DNA from: Phytopythium helicoides
Lineage: Eukaryota > Oomycota > Peronosporomycetes > Pythiales > Pythiaceae
Assembly: GCA_024867545.1 (NCBI GenBank)
Contig: JANFNE010000032.1
Location: forward strand, 62,001-126,000
Direction: 5' to 3'
Length of the DNA: 64,000 nt
Part shown: positions 48,070-60,538 of the stretch, piece by piece
Numbering within the stretch: position 1 is the stretch's first letter
Layout: every line of letters begins with the position of its first letter
The notes under the pieces: generated by a model
Database searches by the model: none
Told to the model about the DNA's origin: nothing
Seen by the model: the letters and a program-made list of their open reading frames with translations, nothing else
Position numbers and translations under genes: made by a program

Positions 48070-48315
48070 TGGCCACGGCCCACGCACGTGAGCGAGGTCG
48101 TTGGTGGCCGAGCTTTCGCGCGCGGGTCGACAGTACGAGACCTCCTCGAGCGACGCGAAGCCAAGGCAAGGCGAATCCAGACGGCGACGGCGACGGAGAT
48201 GGCGATGACCACGGCCCACGCACGTGAGCGAGGTCGTTGGTGGCCGAGCTCTCGCGCGCGGGTCGACAGTACGAGACCTCCTCGAGCGACGCGAAGCCAA
48301 GGCAAGGCGAATCCA

Positions 48316-48347
<32 letters not shown>

Positions 48348-48847
48348 TGACCACGGCCCACGCACGTGAGCGAGGTCGTTGGTGGCCGAGCTCTCGCGCG
48401 CGGGTCGACAGTACGAGACCTCCTCGAGCGACGCGAAGCCAAGGCAAGGCGAATCCAGACGGCGACGGCGACGGCGACGGCGATGGCCACGGCCCACGCA
48501 CGTGAGCGAGGTCGTTGGTGGCCGAGCTCTCGCGCGCGGGTCGACAGTACGAGACCTCCTCAAGCGACGCGAAGCCAAGGCAAGGCGAATCCAGACGGCG
48601 ACGGCGATGGCCACGGCGATGGCCACGGCCCACGCACGTGAGCGAGGTCGTTGGTGGCCGAGCTCTCGCGCGCGGGTCGACAGTACGAGACCTCCTCAAG
48701 CGACGCGAAGCCAAGGCAAGGCGAATCCAGACGGCGATGGCCACGGCCCACGCACGTGAGCGAGGTCGTTGGTGGCCGAGCTCTCGCGCGCGGGTCGACA
48801 GTACGAGACCTCCTCAAGCGACACGAAGCCAAGGCAAGGCGAATCCA

Positions 48848-48879
<32 letters not shown>

Positions 48880-48989
48880 TGGCCACGGCCCACGCACGTG
48901 AGCGAGGTCGTTGGTGGCCGAGCTCTCGCGCGCGGGTCGACAGTACGAGACCTCCTCGAGCGACGCGAAGCCAAGGCAAGGCGAATCCA

Positions 48990-49033
<44 letters not shown>

Positions 49034-49261
49034 TGGCCACGGCCCACGCACGTGAGCGAGGTCGTTGGTGGCCGAGCTCTCGCGCGCGGGTCGACAGTAC
49101 GAGACCTCCTCGAGCGACGCGAAGCCAAGGCAAGGCGAATCCAGACGGCGATGGCCACGGCCCACGCACGTGAGCGAGGTCGTTGGTGGCCGAGCTCTCG
49201 CGCGCGGGTCGACAGTACGAGACCTCCTCAAGCGACACGAAGCCAAGGCAAGGCGAATCCA

Positions 49262-49293
<32 letters not shown>

Positions 49294-49403
49294 TGGCCAC
49301 GGCCCACGCACGTGAGCGAGGTCGTTGGTGGCCGAGCTCTCGCGCGCGGGTCGACAGTACGAGACCTCCTCGAGCGACGCGAAGCCAAGGCAAGGCGAAT
49401 CCA

Positions 49404-49447
<44 letters not shown>

Positions 49448-49675
49448 TGGCCACGGCCCACGCACGTGAGCGAGGTCGTTGGTGGCCGAGCTCTCGCGCG
49501 CGGGTCGACAGTACGAGACCTCCTCGAGCGACGCGAAGCCAAGGCAAGGCGAATCCAGACGGCGATGGCCACGGCCCACGCACGTGAGCGAGGTCGTTGG
49601 TGGCCGAGCTCTCGCGCGCGGGTCGACAGTACGAGACCTCCTCGAGCGACGCGAAGCCAAGGCAAGGCGAATCCA

Positions 49676-49707
<32 letters not shown>

Positions 49708-49935
49708 TGGCCACGGCCCACGCACGTGAGCGAGGTCGTTGGTGGCCGAGCTCTCGCGCGCGGGTCGACAGTACGAGACCTCCTCGAGCGACGCGAAGCC
49801 AAGGCAAGGCGAATCCAGACGGCGATGGCCACGGCCCACGCACGTGAGCGAGGTCGTTGGTGGCCGAGCTCTCGCGCGCGGGTCGACAGTACGAGACCTC
49901 CTCGAGCGACGCGAAGCCAAGGCAAGGCGAATCCA

Positions 49936-49967
<32 letters not shown>

Positions 49968-50467
49968 TGGCCACGGCCCACGCACGTGAGCGAGGTCGTT
50001 GGTGGCCGAGCTCTCGCGCGCGGGTCGACAGTACGAGACCTCCTCGAGCGACGCGAAGCCAAGGCAAGGCGAATCCAGACGGCGACGGCGACGGAGATGG
50101 CGATGGCCACGGCCCACGCACGTGAGCGAGGTCGTTGGTGGCCGAGCTCTCGCGCGCGGGTCGACAGTACGAGACCTCCTCGAGCGACGCGAAGCCAAGG
50201 CAAGGCGAATCCAGACGGCGACGGCGACGGCGACGGCGATGGCCACGGCCCACGCACGTGAGCGAGGTCGTTGGTGGCCGAGCTCTCGCGCGCGGGTCGA
50301 CAGTACGAGACCTCCTCGAGCGACGCGAAGCCAAGGCAAGGCGAATCCAGACGGCGATGGCCACGGCCCACGCACGTGAGCGAGGTCGTTGGTGGCCGAG
50401 CTCTCGCGCGCGGGTCGACAGTACGAGACCTCCTCGAGCGACGCGAAGCCAAGGCAAGGCGAATCCA

Positions 50468-50499
<32 letters not shown>

Positions 50500-51395
50500 T
50501 GGCCACGGCCCACGCACGTGAGCGAGGTCGTTGGTGGCCGAGCTCTCGCGCGCGGGTCGACAGTACGAGACCTCCTCGAGCGACGCGAAGCCAAGGCAAG
50601 GCGAATCCAGACGGCGACGGCGACGGCGACGGCGATGGCCACGGCCCACGCACGTGAGCGAGGTCGTTGGTGGCCGAGCTCTCGCGCGCGGGTCGACAGT
50701 ACGAGACCTCCTCGAGCGACGCGAAGCCAAGGCAAGGCGAATCCAGACGGCGATGGCCACGGCCCACGCACGTGAGCGAGGTCGTTGGTGGCCGAGCTCT
50801 CGCGCGCGGGTCGACAGTACGAGACCTCCTCGAGCGACGCGAAGCCAAGGCAAGGCGAATCCAGACGGCGACGGCGACGGCTATGGCGACGGCGATGGCC
50901 ACGGCCCACGCACGTGAGCGAGGTCGTTGGTGGCCGAGCTCTCGCGCGCGGGTCGACAGTACGAGACCTCCTCAAGCGACGCGAAGCCAAGGCAAGGCGA
51001 ATCCAGACGGCGATGGCCACGGCCCACGCACGTGAGCGAGGTCGTTGGTGGCCGAGCTCTCGCGCGCGGGTCGACAGTACGAGACCTCCTCAAGCGACGC
51101 GAAGCCAAGGCAAGGCGAATCCAGACGGCGACGGCGATGGCCACAGCGATGGCCACGGCCCACGCACGTGAGCGAGGTCGTTGGTGGCCGAGCTTTCGCG
51201 CGCGGGTCGACAGTACGAGACCTCCTCGAGCGACGCGAAGCCAAGGCAAGGCGAATCCAGACGGCGACGGCGATGGCCACGGCGATGACCACGGCCCACG
51301 CACGTGAGCGAGGTCGTTGGTGGCCGAGCTCTCGCGCGCGGGTCGACAGTACGAGACCTCCTCGAGCGACGCGAAGCCAAGGCAAGGCGAATCCA

Positions 51396-51427
<32 letters not shown>

Positions 51428-51840
51428 TGACCACGGCCCACGCACGTGAGCGAGGTCGTTGGTGGCCGAGCTCTCGCGCGCGGGTCGACAGTACGAGACC
51501 TCCTCGAGCGACGCGAAGCCAAGGCAAGGCGAATCCAGACGGCGACGGCGACGGCGACGGCGATGGCCACGGCCCACGCACGTGAGCGAGGTCGTTGGTG
51601 GCCGAGCTCTCGCGCGCGGGTCGACAGTACGAGACCTCCTCAAGCGACGCGAAGCCAAGGCAAGGCGAATCCAGACGGCGACGGCGATGGCCACGGCGAT
51701 GGCCACGGCCCACGCACGTGAGCGAGGTCGTTGGTGGCCGAGCTCTCGCGCGCGGGTCGACAGTACGAGACCTCCTCAAGCGACGCGAAGCCAAGGCAAG
51801 GCGAATCCAGACGGCGATGGCCACGGCCCACGCACGTGAG
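47690..51840. repeat. Duplicated block about 3.1 kb apart
   Basis: The stretch 47.69-48.76 kb recurs at 50.78-51.84 kb with an offset of 3080-3086 bp. Shared private markers are GGCTATGGCG (47,793 and 50,879) and AGCTTTCGCGCG (near 48,111 and 51,191). Confidence 0.85.
48651..49478. repeat. 414-bp higher-order repeat x 2
   Basis: Unit lengths follow 118-142-154 bp twice; to the right a 118-142 pattern continues (260 bp, from 49,479). Confidence 0.85.
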
Positions 51841-51927
51841 CGAGGTCGTTGGTGGCCGAGCTCTCGCGCGCGGGTCGACAGTACGAGACCTCCTCGAGCG
51901 ACGCGAAGCCAAGGCAAGGCGAATCCA

Positions 51928-51959
<32 letters not shown>

Positions 51960-52069
51960 TGGCCACGGCCCACGCACGTGAGCGAGGTCGTTGGTGGCCG
52001 AGCTCTCGCGCGCGGGTCGACAGTACGAGACCTCCTCGAGCGACGCGAAGCCAAGGCAAGGCGAATCCA

Positions 52070-52101
<32 letters not shown>

Positions 52102-52483
52102 TGGCCACGGCCCACGCACGTGAGCGAGGTCGTTGGTGGCCGAGCTCTCGCGCGCGGGTCGACAGTACGAGACCTCCTCGAGCGACGCGAAGCCAAGGCA
52201 AGGCGAATCCAGACGGCGACGGCGACGGCGACGGCGATGGCCACGGCCCACGCACGTGAGCGAGGTCGTTGGTGGCCGAGCTCTCGCGCGCGGGTCGACA
52301 GTACGAGACCTCCTCGAGCGACGCGAAGCCAAGGCAAGGCGAATCCAGACGGCGACGGCGACGGCGACGGCGATGGCCACGGCCCACGCACGTGAGCGAG
52401 GTCGTTGGTGGCCGAGCTCTCGCGCGCGGGTCGACAGTACGAGACCTCCTCAAGCGACACGAAGCCAAGGCAAGGCGAATCCA

Positions 52484-52515
<32 letters not shown>

Positions 52516-52743
52516 TGGCCACGGCCCACGCACGTGAGCGAGGTCGTTGGTGGCCGAGCTCTCGCGCGCGGGTCGACAGTACGAGACCTCCTCGAGCGAC
52601 GCGAAGCCAAGGCAAGGCGAATCCAGACGGCGATGGCCACGGCCCACGCACGTGAGCGAGGTCGTTGGTGGCCGAGCTCTCGCGCGCGGGTCGACAGTAC
52701 GAGACCTCCTCGAGCGACGCGAAGCCAAGGCAAGGCGAATCCA

Positions 52744-52775
<32 letters not shown>

Positions 52776-53068
52776 TGACCACGGCCCACGCACGTGAGCG
52801 AGGTCGTTGGTGGCCGAGCTCTCGCGCGCGGGTCGACAGTACGAGACCTCCTCGAGCGACGCGAAGCCAAGGCAAGGCGAATCCAGACGGCGACGGCGAC
52901 GGCCACAGCGATGGCCACGGCCCACGCACGTGAGCGAGGTCGTTGGTGGCCGAGCTCTCGCGCGCGGGTCGACAGTACGAGACCTCCTCAAGCGACGCGA
53001 AGCCAAGGCAAGGCGAATCCAGACGGCGACGGCGACGGCGATGGCCACGGCCCACGCACGTGAGCGAG

Positions 53069-54606
53069 GTGAAGTGGTAGCTGCTGATTGATCCTACCAG
53101 TCGATCCGACCAAGTCGAAGCTACCTCTTGTCCCGACCAAGTCCAAGCTGCCGACCGATCCAACCAAGTCGAAGCTGCTGGTCGTTCTGATCAAGCCCAA
53201 GCCGCCGATCAATCCAACCATGTCGAAGCTGCCGGTCGATCGGATGAAGTCGAAGCGGCCAGACGAGCCCAAAGGACACCCCTCCAAGTCCAATCCTGCT
53301 GACAAACTCGCTCGTCACCGCTCTTGGCAGAACAGCGACGGTCGCGCCAACTCAACACAGCAGTTTTTACGAGAGACGCACAAGTCACACATGCCACGCT
53401 ATGCCAACGCCACGACGGAAGACGGAGAATGGAAGACTGAGGACGGAAATGGTGCTCCCGAGAACGCTGCATACCCGACGTGGTGTGGAGGAAACCGTAG
53501 ACACCGTATGTTGCGAGTTGCGAGTTGCGAGCTCGGAGGCGTCAACTGCAGTGGAGCAGCTCACTACAGTAGAGGTGGAATTGTATTTTGGTGTGACTGG
53601 ACTCGGTCAGTACACACCCGCCTACAGCATGAAGTCGGCGTGGTGACGTGCGCCAAGCAGCCCCGAACGTGATGCTTTCACCAAACTACTGCATCCTGAC
53701 ACGCGAAGATGTCCATCGATTCGTGTAGTGGTCGTCCCTCTACCGCGATGGAGTACGCGACCTGGTGCACGAGACTGATCCAAGCAAGAACAGCTCCCCC
53801 TTTCACGGTCAACAAACAGAGTGCCGAAGGAGAGCTCGGACGGAGTCGAGCTCGAGACCCACCCCACGCTTTACCCACCCACGTGGATGCAGTCCAGAGT
53901 GTGCAGGTGCGTGGCGTTGCGTTGCGGCGATGGATTGGCGGGTAGCTGGACTCCACATAACGGATTCGGATGGATTGGCGGATCGGTGGATCGGTGGATC
54001 GGTGGATCGCTGGATCGGTGGCTTGACCAAAATGCTTCAACTTGTCAACTTGGATGGACGTATAGTGTACGCCTCCGATGTCGTGGTGTTGGATACAGTA
54101 TGGCGAAAAAGATACAAGGACACACAGCCGGATACCATCCGTATCCAACCGTGCACTATACACCTCCTTCTTCCCACTTTTCAAAAACGCCGGCCACGAC
54201 GTAGGAGATGGTCGCCGACCGTCAGCGACTCGAGGCGCGGGCATGGGCGTGATGGAGAGGCGCAGGGTGTAAAGCGAGAGTGTTGGCGGGTGAGGAAGTG
54301 TCGGCTGGCAGACCTCTGAGGCGCAGGAGCGGGCTGCGGAGCCCACACTCTGCGGTGGCCCACGCGGTGGCTCGACCTCGACCTCGACCTCGACCTCCAG
54401 CTCAAGCTCAAGCTCAAGCTACAAGCTCTAGCTCGAGCCGAGACGCAGCGCCCGCGCTTCCGCTGCTCGTCGCCTCTCTTGGCGGCACAGCGGTGGTCGC
54501 GCCGGGCCGCGTTGCGTTGTCGCTCTCGCTGTTGCTGTCGCTTGGTGTTGTTGTTGTTTCTGGTGATGGGGTCCGTCGTGGCTTGAAGAGGAGGTTGGCG
54601 GTCGTG
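53069..54606. repeat. Spacer module C2
   Basis: Nearly identical to C1 (offset 12,417 bp) but joined at its 3' end directly to C3, without a B array between. The junction reads GGTCGTGTAGAAGCTG instead of GGTCGTGTCGGATC. Confidence 0.9.
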
Positions 54607-56083
54607 TAGAAGCTGCTGGTTGAATCTGTGACGTCTAAGCTGGCGATCGGTGCTACCAAGTCGAAGCTACCTCTCGTCCCGACCAAGTCGAAGCTGCCGA
54701 CCGATCCAACCAAGTCCAAGGTGCCAGACGAGCCCAAAGGACACCCCTCCAAGTCCAATCCTGCTGACAAACGCAAGCTCGTCACCGCTATTGGCAGAAC
54801 AGCGGCCGTCGCGCCAACTCAACACAGCAGTTTCCACGAGAGACGCACAAGTCACACATGCCACGCTATGCCAACGCCACGACGGAAGACGGAGAATGGA
54901 AGACTGAGGACGGAAATGGTGCTCCCGAGAACGCTGCATACCCGACGTGGTGTGGAGGACACCGTAGACACCGTATGTTGCGAGTTGCGAGTTGCGAGCT
55001 CGGAGGCGTCAACTGCAGTGGAGCAGCTCACTACAGTAGAGGTGGAATTGTGTTTTGGTGTGACTGGACTCGGTCAGTACACACCCGCCCACAGCATGGA
55101 GTCGGCGTGGTGACGTGCGCCAAGCAGCCCCGAACGTGATGCTTTCATCAAACTACTGCATCCTGACACGCGAAGATGTCCATCGATTCGTGTAGTGGTC
55201 GTCCCTCTACCGCGATGGAGTACGCGACCTGGTGCACGAGACTGATCCAAGCAAGAACAGCTCCCCCTTTCACGGTCAACAAACAGAGTGCCGAAGGAGA
55301 GCTCGGACGGAGTCGAGCTCGAGACCCACCCCACGCTTTACCCACCCACGTGGATGCAGTCCAGAGTGTGCAGGTGCGTGGCGTTGCGTTGCGGCGATGG
55401 ATTGGCGGGTAGCTGGACTCCACATAACGGATTCGGATGGATTGGCGGATCGGTGGATCGGTGGATCGGTGGATCGCTGGATCGGTGGCTTGACCAAAAT
55501 GCTTCAACTTGTCAACTTGGATGGACGTATAGTGTACGCCTCCGATGTCGTGGTGTTGGATACAGTATGGCGAAAAAGATACAAGGACACACAGCCGGAT
55601 ACCATCCGTATCCAACCGTGCACTATACACCTCCTTCTTCCCACTTTTCAAAAACGCCGGCCACGACGTAGGAGATGGTCGCCGACCGTCAGCGACTCGA
55701 GGCGCGGGCATGGGCGTGATGGAGAGGCGCAGGGTGTAAAGCGAGAGTGTTGGCGGGTGAGGAAGTGTCGGCTGGCAGACCTCTGAGGCGCAGGAGCGGG
55801 CTGCGGAGCCCACACTCTGCGGTGGCCCACGCGGTGGCTCGACCTCGACCTCGACCTCGACCTCCAGCTCAAGCTCAAGCTCAAGCTACAAGCTCTAGCT
55901 CGAGCCGAGACGCAGCGCCCGCGCTTCCGCTGCTCGTCGCCTCTCCTGGCGGCACAGCGGTGGTCGCGCCGGGCCGCGCTGCGTTGTCGCTCTCGCTGTT
56001 GCTGTCGCCTGGTGTTGTTGTTGTTTCTGGTGATGGGGTCCGTCGTGGCTTGAAGAGGAGGTTGGAGGTCGTGTCGGATCTGG
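54607..56083. repeat. Spacer module C3 (5' part rearranged)
   Basis: Same module, but the first 50 bp differ and the 27-bp tandem region has about three copies instead of six. The open frame is kept because the lost piece is a multiple of 27 bp. The unique part and the 3' end are intact. Confidence 0.9.
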
Positions 56084-56597
56084 CGACGGCGACGGCAACG
56101 GCGATAGCCACGGCCCATGCACGTGAGCGAGGTCGTTGGTGGCCGAGCTCTCGCGCGCGGGTCGACAGTACGAGACCTCCTCGAGCGACACGAAGCCAAG
56201 GCAAGGCGAATCCAGACGGCGACGGCGATGGCCACGGCCCACGCACGTGAGCGAGGTCGTTGGTGGCCGAGCTCTCGCGCGCGGGTCGACAGTACGAGAC
56301 CTCCTCAAGCGACGCGAAGCCAAGGCAAGGGGAATCCAGACGGCGACGGCGAGTCCAGACGGCGACGGCGACGGCGACGGCGATGGCCACGGCCCACGCA
56401 CGTGAGCGAGGTCGTTGTTGGCCGAGCTCTCGCGCGCGGGTCGACAGGACGGGACCCCGAGCGACGCCGAGGCAAGCCAAGTGCAGATGGCGACGGCCCA
56501 CGCACGTGAGCGAGGTCCTTGGTGGCCGAGCTCTCGCGCGCGGGTCGACAGTAGGAGACCTCCTCGAGCGACGCGAAGCCAAGGCAAGGCGAATCCA

Positions 56598-56629
<32 letters not shown>

Positions 56630-57010
56630 TGGCCACGGCGATGGCCACGGCCCACGCACGTGAGCGAGGTCGTTGGTGGCCGAGCTCTCGCGCGCGGGTC
56701 GACAGTACGAGACCTCCTCAAGCGACGCGAAGCCAAGGCAAGGGGAATCCAGACGGCGACGGCGAGTCCAGACGGCGACGGCGACGGCGATGGCGATGGC
56801 CACGGCCCACGCACGTGAGCGAGGTCGTTGGTGGCCGAGCTCTCGCGCGCGGGTCGACAGGACGGGACCCCGAGCGACGCCGAGGCAAGCCAAGTGCAGA
56901 TGGCGACGGCCCACGCACGTGAGCGAGGTCCTTGGTGGCCGAGCTCTCGCGCGCGGGTCGACAGTAGGAGACCTTCTCGAGCGACGCGAAGCCAAGGCAA
57001 GGCGAATCCA

Positions 57011-57042
<32 letters not shown>

Positions 57043-57760
57043 TGGCCACGGCGATGGCCACGGCCCACGCACGTGAGCGAGGTCGTTGGTGGCCGAGCTC
57101 TCGCGCGCGGGTCGACAGTACGAGACCTCCTCAAGCGACGCGAAGCCAAGGCAAGGCGAATCCAGACGGCGACGGCGAGTCCAGACGGCGACGGCGACGG
57201 CGACGGCGATGGCCACGGCCCACGCACGTGAGCGAGGTCGTTGGTGGCCGAGCTCTCGCGCGCGGGTCGACAGTACGAGACCTCCTCGAGCGACGCGAAG
57301 CCAAGGCAAGGCGAATCCAGACGGTGACGGCGACGGAGACGGCGATGGCCACGGCCCACGCACGTGAGCGAGGTCGTTGGTGGCCGAGCTCTCGCGCGCG
57401 GGTCGACAGTACGAGACCTCCTCGAGCGACGCGAAGCCAAGGCAAGGCGAATCCAGACGGCGACGGCGACGGCGACGGCGATGGCCACGGCCACGGCCCA
57501 CGCACGTGAGCGAGGTCGTTGGTGGCCGAGCTCTCGCGCGCGGGTCGACAGTACGAGACCTCCTCGAGCGACACGAAGCCAAGGCAAGGCGAATCCAGAC
57601 GGCGACGGCGACGGCCACGGCGATGGCCACGGCCACGGCCCACGCACGTGAGCGAGGTCGTTGGTGGCCGAGCTCTCGCGCGCGGGTCGACAGGACGGGA
57701 CCTCGAGCGACGCCGAGGCAAGCCAAGTGCAGATGGCGACGGCCCACGCACGTGAGCGAG
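56084..57760. repeat. Mixed A/B array with a 413-bp higher-order repeat
   Basis: About 12 units in which A and B types alternate. A composite of B, A and B-like units repeats at 413 bp (about 56,247 and 56,660). The A units here often begin with the B-type GAGGTCGTTG, i.e. they are hybrids. Confidence 0.88.
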
Positions 57761-59322
57761 GTGAAGTGGTAGCTGCTGATTGATCCTACCAGTCGATCCG
57801 ACCAAGTCGAAGCTACCTCTCGTCCCGACCAAGTCCAAGCTGCCGACCGATCCAACCAAGTCGAAGCTGCTGGTCGTTCTGATCAAGCGCAAGCCGCCGA
57901 TCAATCCAACCATGTCGAAGCTGCCGGTCGATCGGATGAAGTCGAAGCGGCCAGACGAGCCCAAAGGACACCCCTCCAAGTCCAATCCTGCTGACAAACT
58001 CGCTCGTCACCGCTCTTGGCAGAACAGCGACGGTCGCGCCAACTCAACACAGCAGTTTTCACGAGAGACGCACAAGTCACACATGCCACGCTATGCCAAC
58101 GCCACGACGGAAGACGGAGAATGGAAGAGAGAGGACGGAAATTGTGCTCCCGAGAACGCTGCATACCCGACGTGGTGTGGAGGAAACCGTAGACACCGTA
58201 TGTTGCGAGTTGCGAGTTGCGAGCTCGGAGGCGTCAACTGCAGTGGAGCAGCTCACTACAGTAGAGGTGGAATTGTGTTTTGGTGTGACTGGACTCGGTC
58301 AGTACACGGCCGCCCACAGCATGGAGTCGGCGTGGTGACGTGCGCCAAGTAGCCCCGAACGTGATGCTTTCATCAAACTACTGCATCCTGACACGCGAAG
58401 ATGTCCATCGATTCGTGTAGTGGTCGTCCCTCTACCGCGATGGAGTACGCGACCTGGTGCACGAGACTGATCCAAGCAAGAACAGCTCCCCCTTTCACGG
58501 TCAACAAACAGAGTGCCGAAGGAGAGCTCGGACGGAGTCGAGCTCGAGACCCACCCCACGCTTTACCCACCCACGTGGATGCAGTCCAGAGTGTGCAGGT
58601 GCGTGGCGTTGCGTTGCGGCGATGGATTGGCGGGTAGCTGGACTCCACATAACGGATTCGGATGGATTGGCGGATCGGTGGATCGGTGGATCGGTGGATC
58701 GCTGGATCGGTGGCTTGACCAAAATGCTTCAACTTGTCAACTTGGATGGACGTATAGTGTACGCCTCCGATGTCGAGGTGTTGGATACAGTATGGCGAAA
58801 AAGATACAAGGACACACAGCCGGATACCATCCGTATCCAACCGTGCACTATACACCTCCTTCTTCCCACTTTTCAAAAACGCCGGCCACGACGCAGGAGA
58901 TGGTCGCCGACCGTCAGCGACTCGAGGCGCGGGCATGGGCGTGATGGAGAGGCGCAGGGTGTAAAGCGAGAGTGTTGGCGGGTGAGGAAGTGTCGGCTGG
59001 CAGACCTCTGAGGCGCAGGAGCGGGCTGCGGAGCCCACACTCTGCGGTGGCCCACGCGCTGGCTCGACCTCGACCTCGACCTCGACCTCCAGCTCAAGCT
59101 CAAGCTCAAGCTCAAGCTCAAGCTCAAGCTACAAGCTCTAGCTCGAGCCGAGACGCAGCGCCCGCGCTTCCGCTGCTCGTCGCCTCTCCTGGCGGCACAG
59201 CGGTGGTCGCGCCGGGCCGCGCTGCGATGTCGCTCTCGCTGTTGCTGTCGCCTGGTGTTGTTGTTGTTTCTGGTGATGGGGTCCGTCGTGGCTTGAAGAG
59301 GAGGTTGGAGGTCGTGTCGGAT
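57761..59322. repeat. Spacer module C4
   Basis: As C1, with a longer AGCTCA run (about six against three copies near 59,090-59,130) and single-base differences. Ends GTCGTGTCGGATATGGCGAC. Confidence 0.9.
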
Positions 59323-59457
59323 ATGGCGACGGCGACGGCAACGGCGATGACCACGGCCCACGCACGTGAGCGAGGTCGTTGGTGGCCGAGCTCTCGCGCG
59401 CGGGTCGACAGTACGAGACCTCCTCAAGCGACGCGAAGCCAAGGCAAGGCGAATCCA

Positions 59458-59495
<38 letters not shown>

Positions 59496-59605
59496 TGGCC
59501 ACGGCCCACGCACGTGAGCGAGGTCGTTGGTGGCCGAGCTCTCGCGCGCGGGTCGACAGTACGAGACCTCCTCAAGCGACGCGAAGCCAAGGCAAGGCGA
59601 ATCCA

Positions 59606-59637
<32 letters not shown>

Positions 59638-59747
59638 TGGCCACGGCCCACGCACGTGAGCGAGGTCGTTGGTGGCCGAGCTCTCGCGCGCGGGTCGACA
59701 GTACGAGACCTCCTCAAGCGACGCGAAGCCAAGGCAAGGCGAATCCA

Positions 59748-59803
<56 letters not shown>

Positions 59804-60347
59804 TGGCCACGGCCCACGCACGTGAGCGAGGTCGTTGGTGGCCGAGCTCTCGCGCGCGGGTCGACAGTACGAGACCTCCTCAAGCGACGCGAAGCCAAGG
59901 CAAGGCGAATCCAGACGGCGACGGCGACGGCGACGGCGACAGCGATGGCCACGGCCCACGCACGTGAGCGAGGTCGTTGGTGGCCGAGCTCTCGCGCGCG
60001 GGTCGACAGTACGAGACCTCCTCAAGCGTCGCGAAGCCAAGGCAAGGCGAATCCAGACGGCGACGGCGACGGCGACGGCGATGGCCACGGCGATGGCCAC
60101 GGCCCACGCACGTGAGCGAGGTCGTTGGTGGCCGAGCTCTCGCGCGCGGGTCGACAGTACGAGACCTCCTCAAGCGTCGCGAAGCCAAGGCAAGGCGAAT
60201 CCAGACGGCGACACGGCGACGGCGACGGCGATGGCGATGGCAACGGCCCACGCACGTGAGCGAGGTCGTTGGTGGCCGAGCTCTCGCGCGCGGGTCGACA
60301 GTACGAGACCTCCTCAAGCGACGCGAAGCCAAGGCAAGGCGAATCCA

Positions 60348-60385
<38 letters not shown>

Positions 60386-60538
60386 TGGCCACGGCCCACG
60401 CACGTGAGCGAGGTCGTTGGTGGCCGAGCTCTCGCGCGCGGGTCGACAGTACGAGACCTCCTCAAGCGACGCGAAGCCAAGGCAAGGCGAATCCAGACGG
60501 CGACGGCGATGGCCACGGCCCACGCACGTGAGCGAGGT
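59323..60538. repeat. Satellite B array 3
   Basis: About eight B units with up to eight GGCGAC hexamers (59,750-59,802). One unit near 60,210 has a 2-bp slip (GCGACACGGCGAC), breaking the hexamer rule. Confidence 0.92.

Larger units (their letters stand above)
42200..53068. repeat. Satellite B array 2 (about 80 units)
   Basis: 10.9 kb of B units, mostly 118, 136, 142, 148 or 154 bp, which differ by the number of GGCGAC hexamers before GGCGATGGCCAC. A few have a second GATGGCCAC or GAATCCAG insertion. Long-range duplications are listed separately. No A units were seen here. Confidence 0.93.
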
